Assembly: GCA_016758965.1 (NCBI GenBank)
Contig: JAEPRB010000612.1
Location: 1 to 11,234 of the forward strand
From: Circinella minor
Taxonomy: Eukaryota > Mucoromycota > Mucoromycetes > Mucorales > Lichtheimiaceae
Direction of reading: 5' to 3'
Length of the DNA stretch: 11,234 nucleotides
This document shows, in pieces, positions 1-6,981 of the stretch. Under the pieces are notes generated by a model. That model searched no databases and was not told where the DNA came from. It saw only the letters and a list, made by a program, of their open reading frames with translations. Both the position numbers and the translations under genes were made by a program. How positions within the stretch are numbered: position 1 is the stretch's first letter; every line of letters begins with the position of its first letter.

Positions 1-246
1 AACAGTTGATAGAATTTTTTTTTCTTTTTTTCTTTAGCACATATGTAAACTACCGCAAGAATAGTACTGCAAAAATGATTTAATACTGCAAAGTACTGCA
101 AACTACCGCAAGCAGTACCGCAAAGCATTTTTTATAGTTAGTAATGTTCGGTAAATCCGGTCAGTTGTGCGGATATTTTCTAGTGTTGTCCGACTACTAC
201 TGCAAAAAAGTACTGCATTTGCAGTACTGCAAAATTAAAGGTACCC
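1..246. repeat. TACYGCA motif cluster beside a T-rich tract; no gene
   Basis: Nine direct copies of the 7-mer TAC(T/C)GCA start at 51, 65, 84, 94, 104, 116, 198, 211 and 225, mostly 10-19 bp apart, plus one inverted copy (TGCAGTA) at 220. Most are followed by A or AA. A T-rich pyrimidine tract lies at about 15-35. No open frame of note is present. Irregularly spaced short direct repeats of this kind are typical of subterminal transposase-binding regions of DNA transposons, or of arrayed protein-binding sites. Which applies here is inference; no partner end is visible in the window. Confidence 0.75.
209..228. repeat. 20-bp palindrome made of two TACTGCA motifs
   Basis: AGTACTGCA and TGCAGTACT form a perfect 9-bp inverted repeat around a 2-bp spacer (TT). 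It contains the direct motif at 211 and the inverted motif at 220, so it is the only place where the motif is paired head to head. It ends 18 bp before the retrotransposon's left LTR. Confidence 0.85.
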
Positions 247-374
247 GGTAAATACGTTAGGTAGAAGTATTTACCTGGCGACGACCCGGATTCCTGGGTT
301 GGAATTGTCGCTTCGACGTCACATTTGGAGCTGACGCGGAACTGGGAACAAAACCCGCTTCAGACGTGACAACA
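247..374 (-). repeat. 3' LTR of the Ty3/gypsy element (about 128 bp)
   Basis: Nearly identical to 5697-5821 at a constant offset of 5450 bp. It directly follows the polypurine tract, so in element orientation it begins TGTTGTC (or TGTC, if the first bases are not LTR). The inner end carries a perfect 9-bp inverted repeat, GGTAAATAC / GTATTTACC, at 247-275 with an 11-nt loop. A second imperfect stem pairs GCGACGA (278-284) with TTGTCGC (305-311). An LTR this short is unusual for the family. I see no TATA box inside it. The pol reading frame ends within it, at 360-362. Confidence 0.9.
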
Positions 375-3300
375 CCCCCTCCCTTGCTTGATGTTCGCCC
401 TCGAACATCGTCGGAATGACCATGCACAGACTCCACCAAGGGGGGAGGGCGCCTTCGCCTTGTCAACAATACCATCTTCGTCAGGTAAACGCATAGCCTC
501 ACGCCATGCACAACGACTAGCAGTAGGGTCAAACCATGGAGTGGTAGGCTCAGTGTCAAAGTACACCTTGGCCAAACGATCAACATGTACCCACGAATCT
601 AACAATTTTCCTTGAATTGTTTCTAGCTGATAGATACCAAAATCCGAATTTTTATCGACTACCACATAAGGACCTTTATACACCGGCTCAAGACCATAAC
701 GACCTTCGTGCGTCATTTTCACATAATCACCAATATCAAAATCGCGAATATTTAATGCTTTATCCCAGCGATCCTTATCATATTGGCTGATTGCCTCCAT
801 CCTAGTCTTTGCAGCAGCACGAGCTTGATCCAAATTTTCTAATTCTTGTGCGGTCAATTCAGCAATCACCCTTGGATCTTGTAAAGCATGATCAGGAATA
901 TATGGTCGCAAAAAATCACCAGGAAGAACAGGATCACGACCATAAGTTAAATAATATGGGCTATATTTTGCAGTAGTATGAGTGCGTATCCGACAAGCAA
1001 AAAGAGCAGCATCCAAGTATTGATCCCAAATGTGGAGAGCACCATTCGTATACTTGCGCAACATTTGTTTTAATACGCCATTATACCTTTCGCATTTTGA
1101 ATTTGATCTTGCATGAAAAGCACTTGTGAAACGATGAGCGATTTTAATACGTTCAGTGTAAAAACGAACAACTTTGCTCATAAAATTTGCACCACGATCA
1201 GTAACAATTTCTTTTGGACAAGAAAAACGCATAACAATTTCTTCATACAAGAAGTCAGCAACCGCCTTACTCGATGCAACGGGAACAGCATGAGCGATTG
1301 GATAATTTGTTGCATAATCCACGGCAACTAAGATCCACCGATTTCCTTTTGTTGACTTAGGAAGTTCACCAATAAAATCAAGGTGCCAACGTTCAAAAGC
1401 ACCAGGAACAGGCAACGGATGCATAACATCGTGATGAGCACGAGAACGACGAGAATTGACTTGGCAAGAGGGACAACGCTGCAACCAGTCCTTAATATCA
1501 GCCTTCATAGATGGCCACCACACGCGGAAACGAAGCAAATCAAAAAGAGTAGCAGAGCCGGAATGACCAAAAGCCTCATGAAACGAGTGTACCTTATCGG
1601 CGCGTTGAACAAAGGGTAAAAATCGTACTTCTTTTATTTCTTCGGTTCCATCTTCCTGTTTCAGTTTAATTAATCGGTACACCTTTTTATCCTTTACCAC
1701 GAAATGTTCTTTTTCTTGATCCAAAAAGTTGACAACAGTTTCGGGCAAATCAGATGGACGATCCACATAATAGTTAGGCCAATCATTATGATGCTCAGGT
1801 GGGATCGATCGTGCTGATACCGCATATAGGAATTCAGGCTCCATTGTATCGTTACCAGGGTTACCAGAATAGTCATGACGAGACAAAGCATCGGGAACAT
1901 GCATGGTTTTACCAGGTTGGTAGGAAATTACCGTCGGATCATATAACTCTAGTTCGTTCATCCATCGGACCAGCCGGGGAGTATACTTGGATTGAGAGCG
2001 CAAGTATTTTAAAGGATGGTGATCCGATCGAACTTCATATTGGGTACCTTCGAAAAAACAACGCCAGGTACGTAGTGCATGTAATATAGCTAAGAGCTCA
2101 CGTTCTTGAGTCGGGTAATTACGTTCGGCTGATGATAATTTACATGATTCATATGCTAATGGATGCCACTGCTTATCATCTCCTTCTTGCAATAGTACGG
2201 CTCCAACACCGACATCAGATGCATCCACTTCTACATGATATGGTCTTTTCGGGTCAGGAGCTTGCAACACTTGAGCTTGAATTAATTTTTCTTTTATCAG
2301 ATCAAAACTTCTTTGACATTCCTCAGTCCATTGGATTTTATGCTTCTTTGGGCCAGTTCCACGAGTCAGATCAGTCAAAGGAGCAGCCATGCTAGCGAAG
2401 TTAGGAATGAACCGTCTAAAATGCTGGGCTAAACCGATGAACTGACGTACTTCTTGAACATTATTAAGTGGTTTCCATTCTTGGATGGCCTTGACCTTAT
2501 TGGATGCAGGAAGGATACCGGCTGCGGAGACACGGAAACCCAAGAAGGTAATTTCTTCTTTACCAAATTCGCACTTTTTATAATTTGCATACAGTTCATT
2601 ATCACATAATTTATCTAACACTATTTTTACATGCTCTTTATGTTTATCCCACGAGTTGCTGAAAATTAAAATATCGTCCAAATATACAATACAACATCGA
2701 TCCAATAAGTCACCTAACACCTTATTCATCAGTGCTTGAAAACTTGGCGGTGCATTACATAATCCAAAAGGAAGTACTTTCCATGAATATTGACCATACC
2801 GAGTGTTGAATGCTGTTTTAGGTATATCCGATTCACGAATCTTTATTTGATGGTAACCACTTTTAAGATCCAAACTTGTAAAATATTTTGCACCTTGCAA
2901 ACGTTCTAAACACTCGTCGATTCTTGGTAATGGTGCATTAATTCTGATAGTCTTTTTATTTGTTGCTCTATAGTCCACACACATCCGCATTGTACCATCT
3001 GCCTTTTTAACAAATAACACGGGACTTCCCCATGGAGACGAGCTCGGAACAACCAAGCCTAATTCGAGCAACTCATTCAATTGACGTCGTAATTCGTCAA
3101 GTTCCAACAGAGACATTTTATACGGTGGCCGAGACACAGGTTTTTCATCCCCAGTATCGATGACATGTTCGAAACCACGATCTGGCGGCAAACCCGGCAA
3201 CTCATCCCGAAAGATCTCCTGATATTCATTCACCAGTGGTTGTAATTCTTCTGGTATTTTATTTTCTTTGATGTCCGATTCCAATAAATGTAGTAAGTAT

Positions 3301-4115
3301 ACTTCTTCAACTTCCTTGTGCCGAATCGCCCGATTAATTTGCTTATGTGATAACAAATACCGTAATCCCGATTCACCAAGATATCTTACTGGTTTTAATA
3401 TTTTAGTTTCGCCATTTATCTTGACATTCCAATTATCTGTCGACCAATCGACATCCGGTGTATATTTTTGCAACCAATTGCGACCCAAGACAAAATCAAA
3501 TTTGGTATCCAGGATATATGCCTTAATCGTCATATTACATCCATCCAAATTAAAGTCAACATTTACCATTTTATCTATACGCAATCTATGCCCACCGGCC
3601 GTTTCGACTTCACGTGCCTCGACTTGTACCGTTTCCATATTCTTTACCATATTAGGGGATATGTAACTTGAACTTGCGCCAGAGTCGAGTAGAACCAACA
3701 TACGTTTTCCTGCACATGAACCGTCGTACAACGGAAGAGATTCACTGCCGTCTTTGCAGGCTTGTAACTGCATTAACTGACAACAGTCTTCTTGCAACTT
3801 ATTCACCTCAAGGATATCACCATGATCAGTGTCTTCCTTGTGTTGACCACCCTCAGTTGCTTCCACCATCGATTTTTGACATATCGACGATGACTTCTGT
3901 ACACTACTAGGAACTTGAATTTCATGCACAGAAGATGGTGTAGACCGTGTAGTCTGATCACACCTGGTCAACCCCACTGGTGTACCTTTTTTCCTTGATT
4001 CTGATCCTTTGGTCCACCAGCGACCTTTTTTCTTGTTAAGGGATTCAGAATTTTGGTGCACAAACAACCCCTTTACTGATTGTGCACGGGCCGAAAATCC
4101 TGCTTGCCATGACAA
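360..4115 (-). CDS. pol: Pol polyprotein: protease, RT, RNase H, integrase
   Basis: A 1251-codon open frame that processes Gag-Pol, copies element RNA to DNA and integrates it. Visible domains: aspartic protease about 125-235 (LDSGAS, Asp144); reverse transcriptase about 345-530 (SLDLKSGYHQI with Asp416; YLDD at 478-481); RNase H about 625-745 (Asp631, Glu672, Asp698, Asp742); integrase zinc module (His846, His851, Cys881, Cys884); integrase core DD35E (Asp913, Asp973, Glu1009); GPY/F motif near 1146-1150. No chromodomain is recognisable after it. The first codon given is TTG, not ATG. The frame is open only from 4124, just after an in-frame TAA (4127-4125), and lies -1 relative to gag with a 49-nt overlap, so it is probably made by frameshifting as Gag-Pol. 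Residues 1-120 look like linker. The last codons run through the polypurine tract into the 3' LTR. All catalytic residues I can check are present. Confidence 0.95.
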   Translation of the reverse strand: MSWQAGFSARAQSVKGLFVHQNSESLNKKKGRWWTKGSESRKKGTPVGLTRCDQTTRSTPSSVHEIQVPSSVQKSSSICQKSMVEATEGGQHKEDTDHGDILEVNKLQEDCCQLMQLQACKDGSESLPLYDGSCAGKRMLVLLDSGASSSYISPNMVKNMETVQVEAREVETAGGHRLRIDKMVNVDFNLDGCNMTIKAYILDTKFDFVLGRNWLQKYTPDVDWSTDNWNVKINGETKILKPVRYLGESGLRYLLSHKQINRAIRHKEVEEVYLLHLLESDIKENKIPEELQPLVNEYQEIFRDELPGLPPDRGFEHVIDTGDEKPVSRPPYKMSLLELDELRRQLNELLELGLVVPSSSPWGSPVLFVKKADGTMRMCVDYRATNKKTIRINAPLPRIDECLERLQGAKYFTSLDLKSGYHQIKIRESDIPKTAFNTRYGQYSWKVLPFGLCNAPPSFQALMNKVLGDLLDRCCIVYLDDILIFSNSWDKHKEHVKIVLDKLCDNELYANYKKCEFGKEEITFLGFRVSAAGILPASNKVKAIQEWKPLNNVQEVRQFIGLAQHFRRFIPNFASMAAPLTDLTRGTGPKKHKIQWTEECQRSFDLIKEKLIQAQVLQAPDPKRPYHVEVDASDVGVGAVLLQEGDDKQWHPLAYESCKLSSAERNYPTQERELLAILHALRTWRCFFEGTQYEVRSDHHPLKYLRSQSKYTPRLVRWMNELELYDPTVISYQPGKTMHVPDALSRHDYSGNPGNDTMEPEFLYAVSARSIPPEHHNDWPNYYVDRPSDLPETVVNFLDQEKEHFVVKDKKVYRLIKLKQEDGTEEIKEVRFLPFVQRADKVHSFHEAFGHSGSATLFDLLRFRVWWPSMKADIKDWLQRCPSCQVNSRRSRAHHDVMHPLPVPGAFERWHLDFIGELPKSTKGNRWILVAVDYATNYPIAHAVPVASSKAVADFLYEEIVMRFSCPKEIVTDRGANFMSKVVRFYTERIKIAHRFTSAFHARSNSKCERYNGVLKQMLRKYTNGALHIWDQYLDAALFACRIRTHTTAKYSPYYLTYGRDPVLPGDFLRPYIPDHALQDPRVIAELTAQELENLDQARAAAKTRMEAISQYDKDRWDKALNIRDFDIGDYVKMTHEGRYGLEPVYKGPYVVVDKNSDFGIYQLETIQGKLLDSWVHVDRLAKVYFDTEPTTPWFDPTASRCAWREAMRLPDEDGIVDKAKAPSPLGGVCAWSFRRCSRANIKQGRGCCHV
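375..385 (-). other. Polypurine tract (plus-strand primer site)
   Basis: On the minus strand the 11 bases AAGGGAGGGGG directly precede the 3' LTR. This is the standard position and composition for the primer of plus-strand DNA synthesis in LTR retroelements. It lies inside the pol reading frame, coding for part of the extreme C-terminus. Confidence 0.85.
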
Positions 4116-5047
4116 TTTTCTTGATTACGTTTTTTACAATCACGACGCATATGACCCCGTTCACCACACTTAAAACATTTCACCCGATTACTACCATCGT
4201 TATACCGACTGTTGTATGAACCACCACCGCTCGAGCCACTGTATCAACGATCCGCCGGTTTAATTGCATCAAGATCCATAGGAGTGGGACCTTGATTTAC
4301 ATAAGAGGATGACGGCTGACCAAACGACTTATTAAATGGAGAGAAATTTGTGGGACGTCTATTAGCAACCTTCGCACATTGTTCCGCCGTTTCATACGCC
4401 TCAGCATAAGCATATGCCTCCGATAACGAGAAAGGCTTCTACATCAAGACTTGTAACCGACACTGATACTTGAGACCTTGGACGAAGTTAAACAATGCAT
4501 CCTTTGTATCCATGTCAGGCAACTCCGGCATTAACGAACGAAACTCCCGAACATATTGTTCCACCGACCCTGTTTGGTGAAGTTATTGTAACCGCTGTCG
4601 AGCTAATTGTTCTACATTAGCTGGTTTAAATTCATACTTGAATACGCGCTTGGATTCGGACCACGTACTTGGAGTCGATGTCGTCATATCATACTCAACA
4701 CCACACCACCACGTAGCCGCACCATCACATAATAAAGTCACCGCAAATAACACCATCTGGTGATCGTCAATATTCACAAACTCAGCATACTTTTCTAATG
4801 AATATAACCATGCCTCTACTTGTTGAACTGTGCGCTCACCATGAAAAGTATCCGGTTGACGCAGACGAATGATCTTTGCCAAACTTTGTTGATCATCAGT
4901 ATGTGCTGTAGGTCTTGTTGGTTGTGTACGTAAGTTTGCGATTTGTTCTGCCTGTTGTTGTTGTTGCTGCATTATTTGTTGTAACGATTGAAGCATCGTC
5001 ATAATTGTTTGTTGTTCCATATTACCAGCTTGTTGTTGATTATCCAT
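4073..5047 (-). pseudogene. gag: gag, nucleocapsid-type, broken by three in-frame stops
   Basis: A 324-codon frame starting at ATG 5047 (MDNQQQ) with a Gln-rich N-terminus. A retrotransposon gag core follows, including a W-W pair in a GAATWW-like context near residue 109-113. Near the C-terminus is one CCHC zinc knuckle (4177-4136; CX2CX4HX4C) of the type that binds packaged RNA, followed by a basic stretch. The frame is cut by TAA at 4585-4583, TAG at 4441-4439 and TGA at 4246-4244, then ends at TAA 4075-4073. Homology-like gag sequence continues after every stop, so these are breaks and not a natural end. Each stop is one C-to-T change from a Gln or Arg codon, though the original codons are inferred. 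Only the first 154 codons, without the knuckle, can be translated as one piece. Confidence 0.88.
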
Positions 5048-5384
5048 TTTGAATCAATGAATCGATTTTTCTTCTGTCGCTACCAAATGTCAGATCCGTT
5101 GTAAGTTTATATGACTAATCGCCGCACCTTAACGTTAACAATAATAACCAGGATTCTTCGGTAGATGAAACACAATAAACTATGCCACAAGGGAAATGAT
5201 AATAAAGAAGGTGAGGAAGGTAAAATAAGAAACAAGTAGACTAGTTGATAATTAGATAGATAACTCGACCATTAGATAGTTTGTTAATTCGTTAATTGAT
5301 TTCTTATTTTATTATTATTATTTTGGATGGTATTTATATAAAAACAAAATAAAAATAATATTTCCAAATATGAATATGAACATG

Positions 5385-5411
5385 ATAATATTATTAAAAT
5401 AATAATATTAT
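5385..5411. repeat. Stem-loop in leader (11-bp arms)
   Basis: ATAATATTATT and AATAATATTAT form a perfect 11-bp inverted repeat around AAAAT. The arms are pure A/T, so chance formation in this composition is not negligible. Confidence 0.55.
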
Positions 5412-5485
5412 GCAAACGACATGATCGTTGTCTTGATAAGAATAAGAAATAATGAAAATCAAAAATAAATAAATTAAAAACAGAA

Positions 5486-5506
5486 TATGGATCAATATGA
5501 TCCATA
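5486..5506. repeat. Stem-loop in leader (8-bp arms)
   Basis: TATGGATC and GATCCATA pair perfectly around a 5-nt loop (AATAT). It lies between the AT-rich stem-loop and the one at 5531. Confidence 0.6.
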
Positions 5507-5530
5507 CGAGACAACACAAAAGAATTAATT

Positions 5531-5552
5531 AAAGATCATAAAGATGATCTTT
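5531..5552. repeat. Stem-loop in leader (9-bp arms)
   Basis: AAAGATCAT and ATGATCTTT pair perfectly around a 4-nt loop (AAAG). With its neighbour it makes two GATC-containing hairpins within 70 nt of the future genomic RNA. Packaging or dimerisation would be plausible roles, but that is inference. Confidence 0.6.
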
Positions 5553-5696
5553 CATAATAACATAAAAGGAAAAGGATATTATAAACGGGAGAGACGACGG
5601 AGGTAATAATAATAAATAATATAAATAGAAATAAGGGAGACAATGTATGAAAGAATATAGGAGGAACAGATGGGTGATGAATAAAAGTAACCAATG

Positions 5697-5824
5697 GGTA
5701 AATACGTTAGGTAGAAGTATTTACCCAGCGACGACCCGGATTCCTGGGTTGGAATCGTCGCTTCGACGTCACATTTGGAGCTGACGCGGAACTGGGAACA
5801 AAACCCGCTTCAGACGCGACAAAA
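5697..5824 (-). repeat. 5' LTR of the Ty3/gypsy element
   Basis: Matches the 3' LTR; clear identity covers 5697-5821. Its inner end has a 10-bp perfect inverted repeat, GGGTAAATAC / GTATTTACCC (5696-5726). A second stem pairs GCGACGA (5728-5734) with TCGTCGC (5755-5761), perfect here but with one mismatch in the 3' LTR. The three bases at 5822-5824 read TTT on the minus strand where the other copy begins TGT, so the outermost bases have changed or the true LTR starts at TGTC (5821). Confidence 0.9.
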
Positions 5825-5831
5825 ACAAGAA

Positions 5832-5905
5832 GCTCTTATGGCGCAATTGGCTAGCGCGTCTGACTGTTAATCAGGAGGTTGGTGGTTCGAGCCCACCTAG
5901 GAGCG
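5832..5905 (+). tRNA. tRNA-Asn (anticodon GTT)
   Basis: A 74-nt cloverleaf. The acceptor stem pairs GCTCTTA with TAGGAGC (one G-T wobble at the fifth pair), with discriminator G at 5905. The anticodon arm is TCTGA-CTGTTAA-TCAGG with GTT at 34-36, reading AAC/AAU. The T arm holds GGTTCGAGCCC, which also serves as the internal B box of the Pol III promoter; the A box lies around TGGCGCAATTGG. No intron and no encoded CCA, as expected for a eukaryotic nuclear gene. The Ty3/gypsy 5' LTR lies 7-10 bp upstream and is transcribed away from it; the MULE inverted repeat starts about 57 bp downstream. It looks functional. Confidence 0.97.
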
Positions 5906-5933
5906 ATTTATTCTCCTTCAACAAAATAATATA

Positions 5934-5948
5934 TTTTATTATTTTTTT
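5934..5948 (+). terminator. Pol III terminator T-runs after tRNA-Asn
   Basis: The first run of four T's downstream of the tRNA is 5934-5937, followed by seven T's at 5942-5948. Runs of this kind on the non-template strand stop RNA polymerase III. The distance of about 28 nt from the mature 3' end is a little long but reasonable. Confidence 0.6.
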
Positions 5949-5962
5949 GTGGTAATATTGTC

Positions 5963-6115
5963 GTAGCCATAAATAGCAGTAGTAACTCTACTTTTCCTTT
6001 TTTATCTATTTGTGATACTTCTTTTGTAAACGTATTTTATTTTTATATTGCCATGTAGTTAATCCATATCACTGTCACATCATCATAATAATTATTCAAA
6101 CACGTAGTCAACCCT
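5963..6115 (+). repeat. Left terminal inverted repeat of the MULE
   Basis: The reverse complement of 5963-6115 matches 10682-10839 at roughly nine bases in ten, with mostly single-base differences and two small gaps near the outer end. The inner end reads GTAGTCAACCCT, where the foldback begins. A weaker match may continue beyond the foldback: 6996-7021 resembles the reverse complement of 10641-10666. Confidence 0.9.
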
Positions 6116-6981
6116 CAGTCACAATCACATATATTATCATTATTAGTTTATTATATACCTTATGTTGTATCCAACACATATTATTCATAAAGATAATTAT
6201 TTGTCATTTTAATTATTAAAGTACAGCGTATTTTAATTATGCTTTGCTGACATTTCGTGTACTTCCATATTTGGACCATGATTTGTAAGAACACAGAAGT
6301 CCGTCTTCTATAATGATAACAGATAACAGCTGCGTAGATATATCATATCGTCAACCGCTCAAAGTCTAATCTTAATATCATTAATCTTATATTCATAATT
6401 CACACGGCCATGACAAATTTAAATCTTACGTATAGCTATATACACATATCAATATATATCCCACTGATAATAAGATTCATATAAATAGAGATAATATTTT
6501 ATTTTAATAAACTTCAGTTCAATTATTGTTCTTTTGGGTCTTGTTGACTTTTTAACGTCTCTTTATTTTTATTATATTTGATTGATATAACACCTTATAA
6601 GTAGTTTAGAAAATATATAAATACTCCTTCACATTTCATATAATAAAACATTATCTTTTCAACTTATACTTTATTTATTTATTATCTTTTGTTCTATTCT
6701 ATTTCTAATTGGCTACTACAGTGTTATCCACTAAAATATATTACAACAATATTTGTCATAATTATTAATTGGTGTCATAATATATATTTTGGCAGATAAC
6801 ACTGTAGTAGCTAATTAGAAATAGAATAGAACAAAAGATAATAAATAAATAAAGTATAAGTTGAAAAGATAATGTTTTATTATATGAAATATGAAGGAGT
6901 ATTAATATATTTTCTAAACTACTTATAAGGTATATGATAAACTAATAATGATAATATATGTGTTTATGACTGAGGGTTGAC
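6107..6981. mobile_element. Foldback (near-closed palindrome) element split by a solo LTR
   Basis: The left arm is 6107-6162 joined to 6598-6726; the right arm is 6797-6981. With the solo LTR removed, the arms pair over about 185 bp. The inner 129 bp have three mismatches (6598-6726 against 6797-6925), and the outer 56 bp have about four. Pairing continues imperfectly towards the centre (TAAAATATATTA against TAATATATATTTT), leaving a loop of only some 30 nt. The tips read GTCAACCCTCAGT and ACTGAGGGTTGAC. There is no coding capacity. It may be a MITE or foldback element moved in trans by another transposase, or a palindrome made by rearrangement. Confidence 0.8.
6163..6592 (+). mobile_element. 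Solo LTR, 430 bp, TSD CCTTA
   Basis: Begins TGTTGTATC and ends GATATAACA, an imperfect terminal inverted repeat with TG..CA ends. It is flanked by 5-bp direct repeats CCTTA (6158-6162 and 6593-6597). Removing it and one repeat joins the two halves of the foldback's left arm into an exact partner of the right arm, which proves it is an insertion. Inside are a TATA-like box (TATAAATAG, 6480-6488) and AATAAA (6506-6511), placing the LTR on the plus strand. The ends would suit a copia-type element, but no internal region exists to confirm the family. Confidence 0.85.

Larger units (their letters stand above)
5048..5696 (-). other. Retrotransposon 5' leader, AT-rich, no gene
   Basis: 649 bp between the 5' LTR and the gag ATG. 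It has no credible coding frame; the 77-codon frame seen on the minus strand is low-complexity. It should contain the primer-binding site next to the LTR. The minus strand there reads CATTGGTTACTTTT, so TGGTTACTTTT (from 5693 downward) is the candidate, but I cannot match it to a tRNA 3' end. Three short perfect stem-loops are listed separately. The rest is simple AT-rich sequence. Confidence 0.7.
247..5824 (-). mobile_element. Ty3/gypsy LTR retrotransposon, full length, gag damaged
   Basis: About 5.58 kb on the minus strand. In transcription order: 5' LTR (5824-5697), leader (5696-5048), gag (5047-4073, with stops), pol (to 360), polypurine tract (385-375), 3' LTR (374-247). The order PR-RT-RNaseH-IN and a GPY/F motif place it in Ty3/gypsy (Metaviridae) rather than copia. 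The LTRs match at all but 4 of 125 compared positions (30, 31, 60 and 111), all transitions, so insertion is fairly recent. No 5-bp target duplication is visible: the right flank begins ACAAG or AAAAC depending on the boundary chosen, and neither is found left of 247. The 5' end lies 7-10 bp from a tRNA-Asn gene. Self-mobility is doubtful because gag has three nonsense codons; complementation in trans is possible. Confidence 0.93.

Noticed and set aside
51..231. TACYGCA cluster as a CRISPR array
   Set aside because: The unit is 7 bp, spacing is irregular, there are no unique spacers of constant size, and the setting is eukaryotic.
1150..1190. Chromodomain at the integrase C-terminus (chromovirus)
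   Set aside because: After the GPY/F motif the sequence reads as the usual HVDRL tail and then low-similarity residues; no chromodomain aromatic pattern is visible. The coordinates are residues of pol, not bases.
388..3910. Several plus-strand frames of 67-132 codons opposite pol
   Set aside because: They lie antisense to a clearly coding pol with conserved catalytic motifs and show no domain of their own.
3700..4124. Pol as a domesticated host protease or RT gene
   Set aside because: LTRs, polypurine tract, gag and integrase are all in place, so it is an ordinary mobile element.
4130..4135. A6 run on the minus strand as the gag-pol frameshift site
   Set aside because: It lies upstream of the stop (4127-4125) in the pol frame, so slipping there would end translation at once.
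4244..4585. Alternative genetic code or programmed read-through as the reason for gag stops
   Set aside because: All three stop codon types occur in gag, while pol ends at TGA and uses none internally. Mutation explains it more simply.
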